Source: a virus. From it: a stretch of DNA of 45,996 nucleotides. Where the stretch lies: the IMG/VR virus record IMGVR_UViG_3300035670_000379, positions 1 to 45,996 of that record; one strand, 5' to 3'. This document shows, one piece after another, positions 28,826 through 37,643 of the stretch. The notes under the pieces were generated by a model. The model was not told the DNA's origin and ran no database searches. It was given only the letters and a program-made list of their open reading frames with translations. Numbering within the stretch: position 1 is the stretch's first letter; the number at the start of each line of letters is the position of its first letter. The translations under genes and the position numbers were made by a program.

Positions 28826-29405
28826 CTCGACCACGGTGACCAGCACACCTGCCAACGACGCTGGGGAACCGAAACCAAGTGATGGACAAGCCGCTGCACC
28901 AGCGGCGGACAGCGCGAGCACGACGCCCGCGGCGGACCCCAAGGCCCCCGAGGCCACGGTCCCCGAGGACTATGCGCTCACGATGCCCGACGGGGTGGAA
29001 CTCGACAGCCTCGCCGCTGACGAGTTCAAGGCGATCGCCAAGGAGCTCAAGCTCGACCAGGCGAGTGCGCAGAAGGTCGCGGACATTGGCGCCAAGATGG
29101 CCCAGCGTCAGGTCGAAGCGCACACCAAGCTGGTGGAGACCTGGGTGGAGCAGGTCAAGGCCGACAAAGAAGTCGGCGGCGACAAGCTCACCGAGAACCT
29201 GGCGGTGGCCAAGAAGGCGCTCGACACCTTCGGCACGCCCGAGCTGCGGGATGTGCTGAACAGCACCGGGCTGGGCAACCACCCCGAGGTGATCCGCGCG
29301 TTCTACAAGGCGGGCAAGGCCATCAGCGAAGACCGGTTCGTGCCCGGCAGCCCCAAGGGCGCCGAGACCGACCCGGCCCGAAAACTGTTCCCCAACATGA
29401 CCTGA
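28818..29405 (+). CDS. Capsid scaffolding protein
   Basis: A 195-aa acidic protein with a disordered Ala/Pro/Thr N-terminus (residues 1-45), a predicted helical middle (SLAADEFKAIAKELKLDQASAQKVADIGAKM...), and the C-terminal pattern GNHPEVIRAFYKAGKAISEDRFV usual in scaffold proteins just upstream of podovirus capsid genes. It would guide prohead assembly and then leave. ATG 28818 overlaps the preceding stop. Confidence 0.8.
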   Translation: MDDSTTVTSTPANDAGEPKPSDGQAAAPAADSASTTPAADPKAPEATVPEDYALTMPDGVELDSLAADEFKAIAKELKLDQASAQKVADIGAKMAQRQVEAHTKLVETWVEQVKADKEVGGDKLTENLAVAKKALDTFGTPELRDVLNSTGLGNHPEVIRAFYKAGKAISEDRFVPGSPKGAETDPARKLFPNMT

Positions 29406-29418
29406 AAGGCACACCACC

Positions 29419-30414
29419 ATGGCTACCCTTGCAAGCAACAACCCGACGTTGATCGACGTCTCCAAGCGTCTGGACCCGGACGGCAAGATCGACACCATCG
29501 TCGAGCTGCTCAACCAGTCCAACGAAGTCCTGTCCGACATGTCCTGGGTCGAGGGCAACCTGCCCACCGGCCACAAGTCGACCGTGCGCACCGGCCTGCC
29601 CACCCCGACGTGGCGCAAGCTCTACGGCGGCGTGCAGCCGGGCAAGAGCACCACCGCGCAGATCACCGACTCGTGCGGCATGCTCGAGGCCTATGCCGAG
29701 GTCGACAAGGCCCTGGCCGACCTGAACGGCAACACCGCCGCGTTCCGCCTGTCGGAAGACGCTGCGCACATCGAGTCGATCTCCCAGGAGCACGCCTCGA
29801 CGCTGTTCTACGGCAACGAGGGCACCGAGCCCGAGGCGTTCACGGGCCTGGCCCCGCGCTACAACTCGCTCTCGGCCCAGAACGCGGACAACATCATCGA
29901 CGCCTTCTCGGGCTCCGGTGGTGACCTGACCTCGATCTGGCTGTGCGTGTGGGGTCCGCAGACCGGGTTCGGCATCTACCCGAAGGGCTCGCAGGCCGGC
30001 CTGCAGATGTCCGACAAGGGCCAGGTGACGATCGAGAACGTCGACGGCAACGGCGGCCGCATGGAAGGCTACCGGACGCACTACCGCTGGGACGCGGGCC
30101 TGGTGGTGCGCGACTGGCGCTACTTCGTGCGCATCGCCAACATCGACATCTCCGAGCTCGGCACGATCGCCAACACCAAGAACCTGATCAACTGGATGGT
30201 GCAGGCGACCGAGCGCGTGCCCAGCTTCGGCAAGGGCCGCGCCGTGTTCTACATGAACCGCACCCTGCGCGAGAAGCTGCGCCTGGGCATCCTCGAGCGG
30301 GTGAGCTCCAACCTCACCTGGGAGACGGTCGAAGGCAAGCGCGTGATGACGTTCGACGACATCCCCGTGCGCCGCACCGACGCCCTGATCAACACCGAGA
30401 CCCGCGTGGTTTGA
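29419..30414 (+). CDS. Major capsid protein (BPP-1 Bbp17-like)
   Basis: A 331-aa HK97-type coat protein: MATLASNNPTLIDVSKRLDPDGKI..., ELLNQSNEVLSDMSWVEGNLPTGHKSTVRTGLP, and a C-terminal P-domain-like region (GRAVFYMNRTLREKLRLG...FDDIPVRRTDAL). This pattern is that of the Bbp17-like major capsid family. AAAGG is at normal distance from ATG. It is followed by the cement protein as in BPP-1. Confidence 0.92.
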   Translation: MATLASNNPTLIDVSKRLDPDGKIDTIVELLNQSNEVLSDMSWVEGNLPTGHKSTVRTGLPTPTWRKLYGGVQPGKSTTAQITDSCGMLEAYAEVDKALADLNGNTAAFRLSEDAAHIESISQEHASTLFYGNEGTEPEAFTGLAPRYNSLSAQNADNIIDAFSGSGGDLTSIWLCVWGPQTGFGIYPKGSQAGLQMSDKGQVTIENVDGNGGRMEGYRTHYRWDAGLVVRDWRYFVRIANIDISELGTIANTKNLINWMVQATERVPSFGKGRAVFYMNRTLREKLRLGILERVSSNLTWETVEGKRVMTFDDIPVRRTDALINTETRVV

Positions 30415-30450
30415 TAGGCCCGCAGCTCTGAATCCTGAAAGGAACCCATC

Positions 30451-30897
30451 ATGATCCTCGACAAACGCACTGAGTTCTGCGACGCCACGGCGTTGAACAC
30501 CGGCGCCGCCGGCAGCTACCTGATCGGCGACGTGGTCGACCTCTCGGTCGCCCGCGACCTGGGTGGCGACCAGGCCCTGTACCTGGTGATGACGGTCGGC
30601 ACGGCCGCCACCTCCGGCGGCTCGGCCACGGGCACCTTCAACCTGGTGACCGACGACAACGCCTCGCTGTCCTCGCCCACAACCCTGGTCTCCTCCAAGG
30701 CCTGGACCGTGGCCACGATGACCGCCGGCACCGTGCTCATGGCCGTGCAGCTCCCGATGGAAGGCACCGCGTATGAGCGCTACATCGGCATCCAGCAGGT
30801 GACCGGCACCGCCGCGTTCACGGCCGGGACGGTGAACGCCTTCCTGACCACGGACGTGGCCCGCTGGAAGGCCTACGACAGCCCCTCGCAGGCTTGA
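30451..30897 (+). CDS. Capsid cement/decoration protein (Bbp16-like)
   Basis: A 148-aa beta-rich protein (MILDKRTEFCDATALNTGAAGSYLIGDVVDL..., DQALYLVMTVGTAATSGGSATGTFNLVTDD) of the Bbp16 type, which in BPP-1 is the cementing protein on the capsid surface. GAAAGGAACCCATC precedes ATG. Directly after the coat gene. Confidence 0.85.
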   Translation: MILDKRTEFCDATALNTGAAGSYLIGDVVDLSVARDLGGDQALYLVMTVGTAATSGGSATGTFNLVTDDNASLSSPTTLVSSKAWTVATMTAGTVLMAVQLPMEGTAYERYIGIQQVTGTAAFTAGTVNAFLTTDVARWKAYDSPSQA

Positions 30898-30908
30898 GTA
30901 GGTAGCCC

Positions 30909-31124
30909 ATGAAGAAAGTCGTGGCCACCTCGATCGGGTTCTACAACGGAACCCGCGTGCGTCCCGGCACCACGCTCGAGGTGCCCGACGACTTCAAGGG
31001 CTCGTGGGTGGCGGCGGTCGGTACTCCGGCCGCCGCGCCCGCCAAGCCGAAACCCCGCGCCGAGCCGAAGACCTTGTCCGAGATGGCCAAGGCCTCGGTG
31101 AAGTCCGCCACCGATATTGTCTGA
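30909..31124 (+). CDS. Hypothetical protein after cement gene (71 aa)
   Basis: MKKVVATSIGFYNGTRVRPGTTLEVPDDF... then a Lys/Pro/Ala tail (AAAPAKPKPRAEPKT). The start forms a short beta module often seen in small head-region proteins ('GxRVRPGTxLEVPD'). Possibly a head-completion accessory; unassigned. Confidence 0.6.
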   Translation: MKKVVATSIGFYNGTRVRPGTTLEVPDDFKGSWVAAVGTPAAAPAKPKPRAEPKTLSEMAKASVKSATDIV

Positions 31125-31131
31125 GGGAACC

Positions 31132-31488
31132 ATGGCGACGGTCGATCCCGTCACCACGTTCCCGTTCGAGACCAGCCTCGACGTTGCGGTCACGACCTGG
31201 TCCAACTTGGCCCAGGACGATGACGGCGTGCCGGTGCGCCTGGCGGTCTACTCCGACCGCTCCATTCAGGTCAGCGGCACGTTCGGCGGCGCCTCCGTCA
31301 CCATCGGCGGCTCCAACGACGGCGAGACTTACCACGCCCTGACCGACGTCGGTGGCAACGTGCTGACGCTCACCAGCGGCGCGTTGCGCGCCATCGTCGA
31401 GCTGCCCGTCTACCTCAAGCCCCGCGTGTTCGGGGGCGACGGCACCACCAACCTGAAGGTCGTGCTCTCCGGCCGACGCTCTGTGTGA
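31132..31488 (+). CDS. Hypothetical beta-rich structural protein (118 aa)
   Basis: MATVDPVTTFPFETSLDVAVTTWSNLAQ... with IQVSGTFGGASVTIGGSNDGETYHALTD, a beta-sandwich-like pattern resembling small phage virion proteins. GAGGGAACC lies just before ATG. Likely virion-associated; function unknown. Confidence 0.65.
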   Translation: MATVDPVTTFPFETSLDVAVTTWSNLAQDDDGVPVRLAVYSDRSIQVSGTFGGASVTIGGSNDGETYHALTDVGGNVLTLTSGALRAIVELPVYLKPRVFGGDGTTNLKVVLSGRRSV

Positions 31489-31492
31489 TGCC

Positions 31493-33064
31493 ATGGCCGC
31501 GGCGAGCTACACCACCGACCTGATCGACTGGATCCTGGACTCCGACACCACGGCGTGGACGGAGTTGACGAACGCGACCTCGGGCGGTGCACCTGACGAG
31601 GTGGATACCGAGTCGGCGCTGCAAGGCACCAACTCCTGCTCGCAGATCACCAACACCACGGCGCTGTGTTCGCTGATCCGTATCCTGGCCACGCCGATCA
31701 CGCTGACGGCCGGCCAGGTGTTCCTCATGTGGCACGGCCACGGCGTGGCGACCGCCCTGCAGTCCTACGCCAACGGAGGACTGCGCACGGTGGTGAGCGG
31801 TAACGCGGTTGGCAACTGGAAGGCGTGGGCGGTCGGCGGTAATGACGTCGCGCCGTTCCCCTATGCCAAGTGGGTCAGCACCCCAATCGACCCGACAGTC
31901 ACTGCGGACTACACCAACGGCACGCCGCCGACGGGCGCGACTGACATCTACGGCGTGGGATCAATGTGCATCCTCACGCAGGCGGTGGCTCGCGGCCAGC
32001 CGCACATCGTCGACATCATCCGCTATGGCCGCGCCGAGGCCCGCATCAACGGCGGTGACTTGGCCAACGGCTACGCCACCTTCGCCGGCTACGCTGCGCA
32101 GAACGACACCTCGGCCAATCGCTGGGGGCTGATCCAGTCGGTGACTGGCGGCTACCAGTGGAAGGGCCTGATGGTGCTTGGCCACGCAAGCGCGGTGGAC
32201 TTCCGCGATTCCAACGTGGCGCTGTTTGTACAGGACTGCCGCAAGGTCACGGCCACGTTCAACAAGATCGAGGTACGTCAAGCCGGATCGCGTGTGGACT
32301 GGACCAACGTCTCGATCACCAACTCCTCGCCGCTGACCAACATTTCCCCTGGCGACTTCGAGGCCATTGACGACGCGGACATCAACTTCACGGGTTGCAC
32401 GTTCACCGACATGGGGACGTGGATCTTCAGGCCCAACAGCACCGTCGATGACGTGACCTTCCGCCGCTGCGGGCGGATTACGTTGGGCGGCGCCACGATG
32501 TCCAACTGCGTCATCACCCGCAGCACGGCAACTACGGCGCTGCTGGCAGGTTCTTCGGTCTCGACACTCAGCAACACCAGCTTCACATCCGACGGCACCG
32601 GCCACGCGATTGAGATCACGGGTGGCACCACGCACACGCTCAATGGCCTGACTTTCAGCGGCTACGCCGCAAGCAACGGCAGCACCGGCAACGAAGCGGT
32701 CTACGTCAATATTGCCAGTGGCAACGTCACGATCAACAGCGACAGTGCCATCAGCGTGCGCACCGCGGGCGCGACGGTCACCGTGGTGGCGGGGCAGAAG
32801 ACCCTGACTGTCACAGGCATCGTGAGCGGCTCAGATGTGGTCATCCTGACCGCAGGCACCGACACCGTTCTGGCTATCAACGATGGTGCGACCAACCCCG
32901 TCACCAGCTTTGCCTACAGCTACACCTACTCAGCAAGTACGTTTGTCGATGTGGCTGTCTACAAGGCGGGCTATGTGCCCTACATCGTGCGCAACTACGA
33001 ACTGCAAAACGGCAATGCCTCGCTGCCGGTGGCGCAGGTTGTGGACAGGAACTACACACCATGA
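31493..33064 (+). CDS. Large beta-rich structural protein, candidate head fibre
   Basis: A 523-aa protein rich in N, T, S and G. Residues ~230-430 have beta-helix-like rungs (FTGCTFTDMGTWIFR...VTFRRCGRITLGGATMSNCVITRSTATTALL...), preceded by a jelly-roll-like N-terminal half. No enzymatic motif. It is between the cement gene and the tail genes, so a capsid or neck fibre is plausible. Followed by a 54-aa ORF with ATGA overlap. Confidence 0.6.
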   Translation: MAAASYTTDLIDWILDSDTTAWTELTNATSGGAPDEVDTESALQGTNSCSQITNTTALCSLIRILATPITLTAGQVFLMWHGHGVATALQSYANGGLRTVVSGNAVGNWKAWAVGGNDVAPFPYAKWVSTPIDPTVTADYTNGTPPTGATDIYGVGSMCILTQAVARGQPHIVDIIRYGRAEARINGGDLANGYATFAGYAAQNDTSANRWGLIQSVTGGYQWKGLMVLGHASAVDFRDSNVALFVQDCRKVTATFNKIEVRQAGSRVDWTNVSITNSSPLTNISPGDFEAIDDADINFTGCTFTDMGTWIFRPNSTVDDVTFRRCGRITLGGATMSNCVITRSTATTALLAGSSVSTLSNTSFTSDGTGHAIEITGGTTHTLNGLTFSGYAASNGSTGNEAVYVNIASGNVTINSDSAISVRTAGATVTVVAGQKTLTVTGIVSGSDVVILTAGTDTVLAINDGATNPVTSFAYSYTYSASTFVDVAVYKAGYVPYIVRNYELQNGNASLPVAQVVDRNYTP

Positions 33065-33225
33065 AGACCGTCGTGGACTCCACCGACAAGAAGCACTTGG
33101 GTGAGCGCGTTGACGAGACCGCAGAGGTCATTGTCTTTGCCAATGGAGAAACCATGCGCGTCGAGAAACGGCTGCACGACAACACCGTGCTTGCCAACAG
33201 CAACTACGTCATCTATCTGGAGTAA
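33061..33225 (+). CDS. Small protein (54 aa)
   Basis: MKTVVDSTDKKHLGERVDETAEVIVFANGETMRVEKRLHDNTVLANSNYVIYLE: a compact beta-type sequence. ATGA overlap with the preceding gene shows coupling. Its next neighbour has a GGAGTAACC site six bases after this stop. Function unknown. Confidence 0.6.
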   Translation: MKTVVDSTDKKHLGERVDETAEVIVFANGETMRVEKRLHDNTVLANSNYVIYLE

Positions 33226-33231
33226 CCCATC

Positions 33232-34626
33232 ATGGCGAAGATCATTGACGGCGACGACCTGAACGTCGGCACAGAAATCACCATCGACACCTCTGCCAAG
33301 ACTTTCACCCTGGTGGAGGCGGGCAATCTAGTGGCGAAGGATGGGGTCACGCTCCAGGCGCTGTACTCCAAGTTCATTAAGCTCTGGGAAACGGATACCT
33401 ACAACAAGTTCCCGTTCCCGATGTACGCGATTGACGCGAAGTCTGGTCAATTCCAGTTCGGCACGGACGGTGGCAGCTTCAGCGGATGGAAGCCCGCCAA
33501 CGACACCACGCGCCAGCGGATGCGAGACGGCGGCTGGAGCGAGTACACCAGTTCCGGCGCGTTGGCCCGTCAGTATGTCGGCATCGTGTCTCTGGGGGAT
33601 GTAAACACTGGTGCGCAGTTGTACTACCAGCGTGCATCCGCAGACGGCCCAACCAATTTCACTTTCACCGATGAGGTGAACGAAGGCATTCAGGTTTTCG
33701 GTAACGCAACGGCTGACCCGACTACCACCACCTTCGACAAGCGTGCGTTCTTCAAGGCGTACTGCCGCGAAGAGCAGAAGACGTATGCGGATTCGACTCT
33801 GGCCGACACCGGCCAGACCGCGACGGGGGCCTACACCGTCAACGTGCTGCTGTCCAACGCAGACGACCTGAACGTACTGGTGGCCGATGCGGGTATCGGC
33901 GTTGCTCCATACACCGGGATCACGGTGAGCTACTACTCGGTGGCGCAGTCCATCGACATCAATGCAGTCACCGACAACTACCCCTTCTCGATCATCGTTG
34001 AGGGCAACAACGCTGACTTGCAGGAGATATACACCAAGGTGCAGTACCTGCTGCGCCAAGGCACCGACATCAACAGCGCGGTCACCAACAGCGCAGGCAC
34101 CAAGATCGGCAAGATCCAGAACGACCTGATGTACTTCGTCGGTCCTGATCTGTACTGCCGACAGGGCGTGTTCGTGCAGAACATCGACCCCAACTTCCTC
34201 AACAATATCTACTTCATCGACGACAACGGGGTTGCCCGCCAGTACAACTACGCTGCCGCAGGAACTCTTCAGTTCAACAGCTTCCTGACCAGTGGCAGCA
34301 CGGGCTACTACCGCATGTACATCACCGACTCGGTGGTTGGTGCCGACGACTACGGCACGGCGACCGCCATCACCGTGAACGACAAGGACGGCAACCCGAT
34401 TGCGGGCACCATTGACGCGGCTTCCAAGGGCTTCACGTTCGCCTACGACACCAACACCCAGGGCGGGCGCTCTGTGTTTACTTCGCCAGCCGGTGACGTA
34501 CCTGTGACCGTGGTCGCGGGCAACAAGGGTGTGGCTAAGCCGGTGGTTGCCACAGGCACCATCAGCCGATCCAAGGGCATCGTGATTGGTCTGGTGGCCG
34601 AGCAAGACCGCGCCTACGTGGCCTGA
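33232..34626 (+). CDS. Structural protein of unknown function (464 aa)
   Basis: MAKIIDGDDLNVGTEITIDTSAKTFTL... with LQALYSKFIKLWETDTYNKFPFPMYAIDAKSGQFQFG in the first third. It is beta-rich with many Asn/Asp/Thr and no membrane segments. GGAGTAACCCATC precedes ATG. This style of protein occurs in large multi-subunit collar or whisker structures, but no family is assigned. Confidence 0.6.
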   Translation: MAKIIDGDDLNVGTEITIDTSAKTFTLVEAGNLVAKDGVTLQALYSKFIKLWETDTYNKFPFPMYAIDAKSGQFQFGTDGGSFSGWKPANDTTRQRMRDGGWSEYTSSGALARQYVGIVSLGDVNTGAQLYYQRASADGPTNFTFTDEVNEGIQVFGNATADPTTTTFDKRAFFKAYCREEQKTYADSTLADTGQTATGAYTVNVLLSNADDLNVLVADAGIGVAPYTGITVSYYSVAQSIDINAVTDNYPFSIIVEGNNADLQEIYTKVQYLLRQGTDINSAVTNSAGTKIGKIQNDLMYFVGPDLYCRQGVFVQNIDPNFLNNIYFIDDNGVARQYNYAAAGTLQFNSFLTSGSTGYYRMYITDSVVGADDYGTATAITVNDKDGNPIAGTIDAASKGFTFAYDTNTQGGRSVFTSPAGDVPVTVVAGNKGVAKPVVATGTISRSKGIVIGLVAEQDRAYVA

Positions 34627-34638
34627 TAGGAGAACTTC

Positions 34639-36339
34639 ATGCCGACCAACTCATTCGTTCGCGTCCCGCCCGATAGCACGGGCAAGCGCCTGTTCACGCA
34701 GGAGCACACGGTCGATGCGACCGCCGTGCAGGCCCAGGTCATGCACTTGGCCGACGAGAGCAACCCCAACTATCTCGCGGCGGTGGACGAGAGCGGGGCG
34801 TTGTACACGCGCTTCGCTGAGGGCAAGCCGCAGTTGGACTCGTTCGGCAAGCTGCGGGTCTCGGGCGCGACGGTGCTGGGCGACTACACCTTCAAGGAGG
34901 GCCTGCTGCCCGGTCTGTTTGCTGGCCGCAAGGTCGGCGGCGGCACGATCACGCACAACGACACAGTTCATGCGGCGGTGCTGGCGTTGACCACTGCCAG
35001 CGGCGACATCACTGCGTTCACCTCCAACGTCTACCACCACTACTTCCCGGGCATCTCGCAGCTTGCGGTGATGACCGTGGCCTGCGGTGACGCCGGCAAG
35101 GCGGGCCTGACTCGGCGCTGGGGGTACTTTGACTCCAACAACGGGTTCATGTTCGCTCAGGTTGATGGCGTGCTGAGGGTTCAGGTTCGCAGTGACCGCT
35201 CAGGCTCTGTGACTCTGATTCATGATGTTCCGCAGTCGTCCTGGAATGTGGACAAGGTAGATGGCACAGGCCCCTCCGGCATGACGCTGAGCATGACGGA
35301 CGACAACATCTATTGGATCGACATCCAGTGGCTGGGCGCAGGCCGCATTCGCTTCGGCACCTACTTTCAAGGCCAGCGGGTGGTATGCCACGAGTACTAC
35401 CACGAGGGCAACGGTGGCCTGCCTCACGCCACATCGGGGTCGCTGCCCATCTGCTTCGCCCAGGTCAACACCGCCAGCACCGCCTCGTCGTCTGAGATGC
35501 GGGCGTGGTGCTGCTCAGTGCTGGCAGAAGCCGGCCTCGACATCACGACCTTTGGCAACAACAAGCTCGCCACGTTTGAGAAGACCGTTGACGTAGCGTC
35601 ATGGGTGTCGGGCGGCAGTGGATATGTCTACATCGGATCGCTGTCGCCTCAAGTCCAGATTGGCAACCATACCAACCGCTCGGTGTACTTTCCGACGCAC
35701 CTTGAAGTGCTGGCTTGGGATGAGTCTGGTAACGACGCACGCGCTGAAGTGGAGGTCTACATCGACCCGGCCTTGAGCAACCCGACATGGGCAAGCGTCG
35801 AGGCTCTTGACCCCGGCAACACGGTGCAGCAGGACACCACTGGCACCTACTACGGCGGCGGCATTCACGCCATTGCCGCGTACATGAAGGGCGACTACAC
35901 CCGCAGCCTTGTGGCCGACTACAAGTCCATGACCGGCGGCTCGTTCAAGAACTACGCCGAGAACGGTGGCACGGTCAGTGGCACCATCAGTGCTATCACC
36001 AAGGCCAGTCCTGCGGTGGTGACGTTCAGCCAGCCGCAGACCCCGATCCGTGAGTCTGGCTACCCGGTGACGATTGCAGGCGTGTCAGGCATGACCGAGA
36101 TCAACGGCCAGACGGTCTATGCCAAGGTGGTGGCGCTCAATCAAGTGGCGCTCTACACCGACTCCGCGCTCACCACGCCATACAACTCGACGGCCCACGG
36201 CACCTACACCTCGGGCGGCACGGCCACGGGCTCCTACGGTGATCGACTGGTGTTCAGCGTCGTAGCCAAACCGATTGCTAAAGTCACGGGCACGCTGAAC
36301 CTGCGGCTCGTGCTGAGCTGGAAGGAAATCAACCAGTGA
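34639..36339 (+). CDS. Structural protein with FCCH-like beta module (566 aa)
   Basis: The N-terminal half (residues 80-330) is beta-rich with aromatic residues (VYHHYFPGISQLAVMTVACGDAGKAGL...). Near residues 440-530, TISAITKASPAVVTFSQPQT...GYPVTIAGVSGMTEINGQTVYAKVV is a ubiquitin-activating-enzyme FCCH-like beta domain that recurs in phage fibres. GATAGGAGAACTTC precedes ATG. It overlaps the next gene by GTGA. Likely a virion fibre or collar protein. Confidence 0.6.
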   Translation: MPTNSFVRVPPDSTGKRLFTQEHTVDATAVQAQVMHLADESNPNYLAAVDESGALYTRFAEGKPQLDSFGKLRVSGATVLGDYTFKEGLLPGLFAGRKVGGGTITHNDTVHAAVLALTTASGDITAFTSNVYHHYFPGISQLAVMTVACGDAGKAGLTRRWGYFDSNNGFMFAQVDGVLRVQVRSDRSGSVTLIHDVPQSSWNVDKVDGTGPSGMTLSMTDDNIYWIDIQWLGAGRIRFGTYFQGQRVVCHEYYHEGNGGLPHATSGSLPICFAQVNTASTASSSEMRAWCCSVLAEAGLDITTFGNNKLATFEKTVDVASWVSGGSGYVYIGSLSPQVQIGNHTNRSVYFPTHLEVLAWDESGNDARAEVEVYIDPALSNPTWASVEALDPGNTVQQDTTGTYYGGGIHAIAAYMKGDYTRSLVADYKSMTGGSFKNYAENGGTVSGTISAITKASPAVVTFSQPQTPIRESGYPVTIAGVSGMTEINGQTVYAKVVALNQVALYTDSALTTPYNSTAHGTYTSGGTATGSYGDRLVFSVVAKPIAKVTGTLNLRLVLSWKEINQ

Positions 36340-36896
36340 TCATCTGGGCCGCTCACGGCGTCGAGTGGGCGCTGGCTGAGAAGGTCAGCTTCAACGGCCT
36401 CACCAAGCGCATCACGGTCAACGCGGGCGTCACCACGCTCAGCATCCGGGAGGATGTGTATTCGGCCTGGGTGCGCTGGGTTGAGCGCGAGGACAACGCC
36501 CGCTTTCTTCCGGCCATGCGGTTCTCGGGTGGCGACCCCATCCCGGGCGGCGAGACCGGCGTCACGTTCTTCATGATCAACGGCTGGAAGCTGGAGTACG
36601 ACCCCAACATCGTTGCCATCTCGGGCGTGCTGTACTCCGACGACTACGCCACACCGTACTGGAGCTCGACTGATCAGCCGATCTATCCGGCGGTGGTGTC
36701 CTCGCTGGTGAACTCTGCTGTCGTCACCCAGAACGTGGTGACGGGTGACCTGTCGACGGTGCCGAGCGCCGCCGAGATCGTGGCCGCAATCCTGGCTGCA
36801 GCCCAGGCTACCCCCATCTACGCCGACACCCGCAAGATGAACGGCTCAGCCGTGGTCGGCACCGGGGCCAGCGGAGATCCTTGGCGTGGCGTTTGA
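36336..36896 (+). CDS. Phage structural protein of unknown function (186 aa)
   Basis: MIIWAAHGVEWALAEKVSFNGLTKRITVNAGVTTLSIREDVYSAWVRWVEREDNARFLPAMRFSGGDPI...: the 'YSxWVRWV...FLPAMRxxGGDP' pattern recurs in phage proteins near the tail genes. GTG start with GTGA overlap. The C-terminus is helical and low in complexity (AAEIVAAILAAAQA). Confidence 0.6.
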   Translation: MIIWAAHGVEWALAEKVSFNGLTKRITVNAGVTTLSIREDVYSAWVRWVEREDNARFLPAMRFSGGDPIPGGETGVTFFMINGWKLEYDPNIVAISGVLYSDDYATPYWSSTDQPIYPAVVSSLVNSAVVTQNVVTGDLSTVPSAAEIVAAILAAAQATPIYADTRKMNGSAVVGTGASGDPWRGV

Positions 36897-37005
36897 CCCG
36901 AAGAGCTTCAGCACCCAGGCGTTCAGCCCCACGTCCTGGTTGTTCACGCAGCTCTCGCGCGCAGCCTCAATCCTGCACCTTTTGCTGCGGCGCAATCGGC
37001 GCTGA
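36886..37005 (+). CDS. Small protein with repeated TQAFSPT-like motif (39 aa)
   Basis: MAFDPKSFSTQAFSPTSW... A GGAG site lies nine bases before GTG 36886, and the ORF overlaps the previous stop. Tiny 'MAFDP..F....F.P' proteins are frequent in this position in podoviruses. It ends one base before the next promoter-like element. Confidence 0.5.
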   Translation: MAFDPKSFSTQAFSPTSWLFTQLSRAASILHLLLRRNRR

Positions 37006-37037
37006 GTGTCCGTCGATTCCCCCCTCACCCGTAGAGT
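37006..37037 (+). promoter_or_regulatory. Phage promoter-like element before tail tubular protein A
   Basis: GTGTCCGTC (37006-37014), 17 bases, TAGAGT (37032-37037), six bases to ATG 37044. Confidence 0.68.
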
Positions 37038-37043
37038 CCGCCC

Positions 37044-37643
37044 ATGGCCAGCGCTGTCGACATCGCCAACCTCGCCCTGAGCCACATCGGCGCAGACGCA
37101 GTCGTCACCTCCCTGTCTCCCCCCGACGGCAGCGTCGAATCCGGGCACTGCGCCCGGTTCCTGCCCATCGCGCGGCAGGCAGCGCTGGCCACCCACGCCT
37201 GGAGCTTCGCCGCCAAGCGGGTGGTGCTGGCCGAGCTGACCAACGACTCCACCGAGTGGACCTACAAGTACCAGGTGCCGAGCGACTGCCTGCGCGCCCG
37301 GCAGATCCTGTCGGGCGATGACGCCGACGAGCCCGAGCGCGGCGGCGCCCTGTTCGACAAGTTCGGCGATGCGCTCTTCACCAACCAGCCCGAGGCGACG
37401 CTGCTCTACACGGTGGACGTGACCGACACCACCAAGTACCCGGCGGATTTCACCAGTGCGCTGGGCATGCTGCTGGCGGCGTATCTGGCCGGGCCGATCA
37501 TCAAGGGCACAGAGGGCATGCGCATCGGCAACGCGCTCATGGAGCAGGCCACCAACGCCATGCGCCAGGCCGCCGCGCACGACGCGAACGCCGGCAAGAC
37601 CACCGCCGAGTTCACGCCAGGCGCCCTCAAAGCCCGCGCATGA
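37044..37643 (+). CDS. Tail tubular protein A (T7 gp11-like)
   Basis: A 199-aa adaptor between portal and nozzle. MASAVDIANLALSHIGADAVVTSLSPP...SGHCARFLPIARQAALATHAWSFAAKRV...WTYKYQVPSDCLRARQIL is the gp11 family signature. The ATG lies six bases after the -10-like box, without a ribosome site. It overlaps the next gene by ATGA. Confidence 0.92.
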   Translation: MASAVDIANLALSHIGADAVVTSLSPPDGSVESGHCARFLPIARQAALATHAWSFAAKRVVLAELTNDSTEWTYKYQVPSDCLRARQILSGDDADEPERGGALFDKFGDALFTNQPEATLLYTVDVTDTTKYPADFTSALGMLLAAYLAGPIIKGTEGMRIGNALMEQATNAMRQAAAHDANAGKTTAEFTPGALKARA

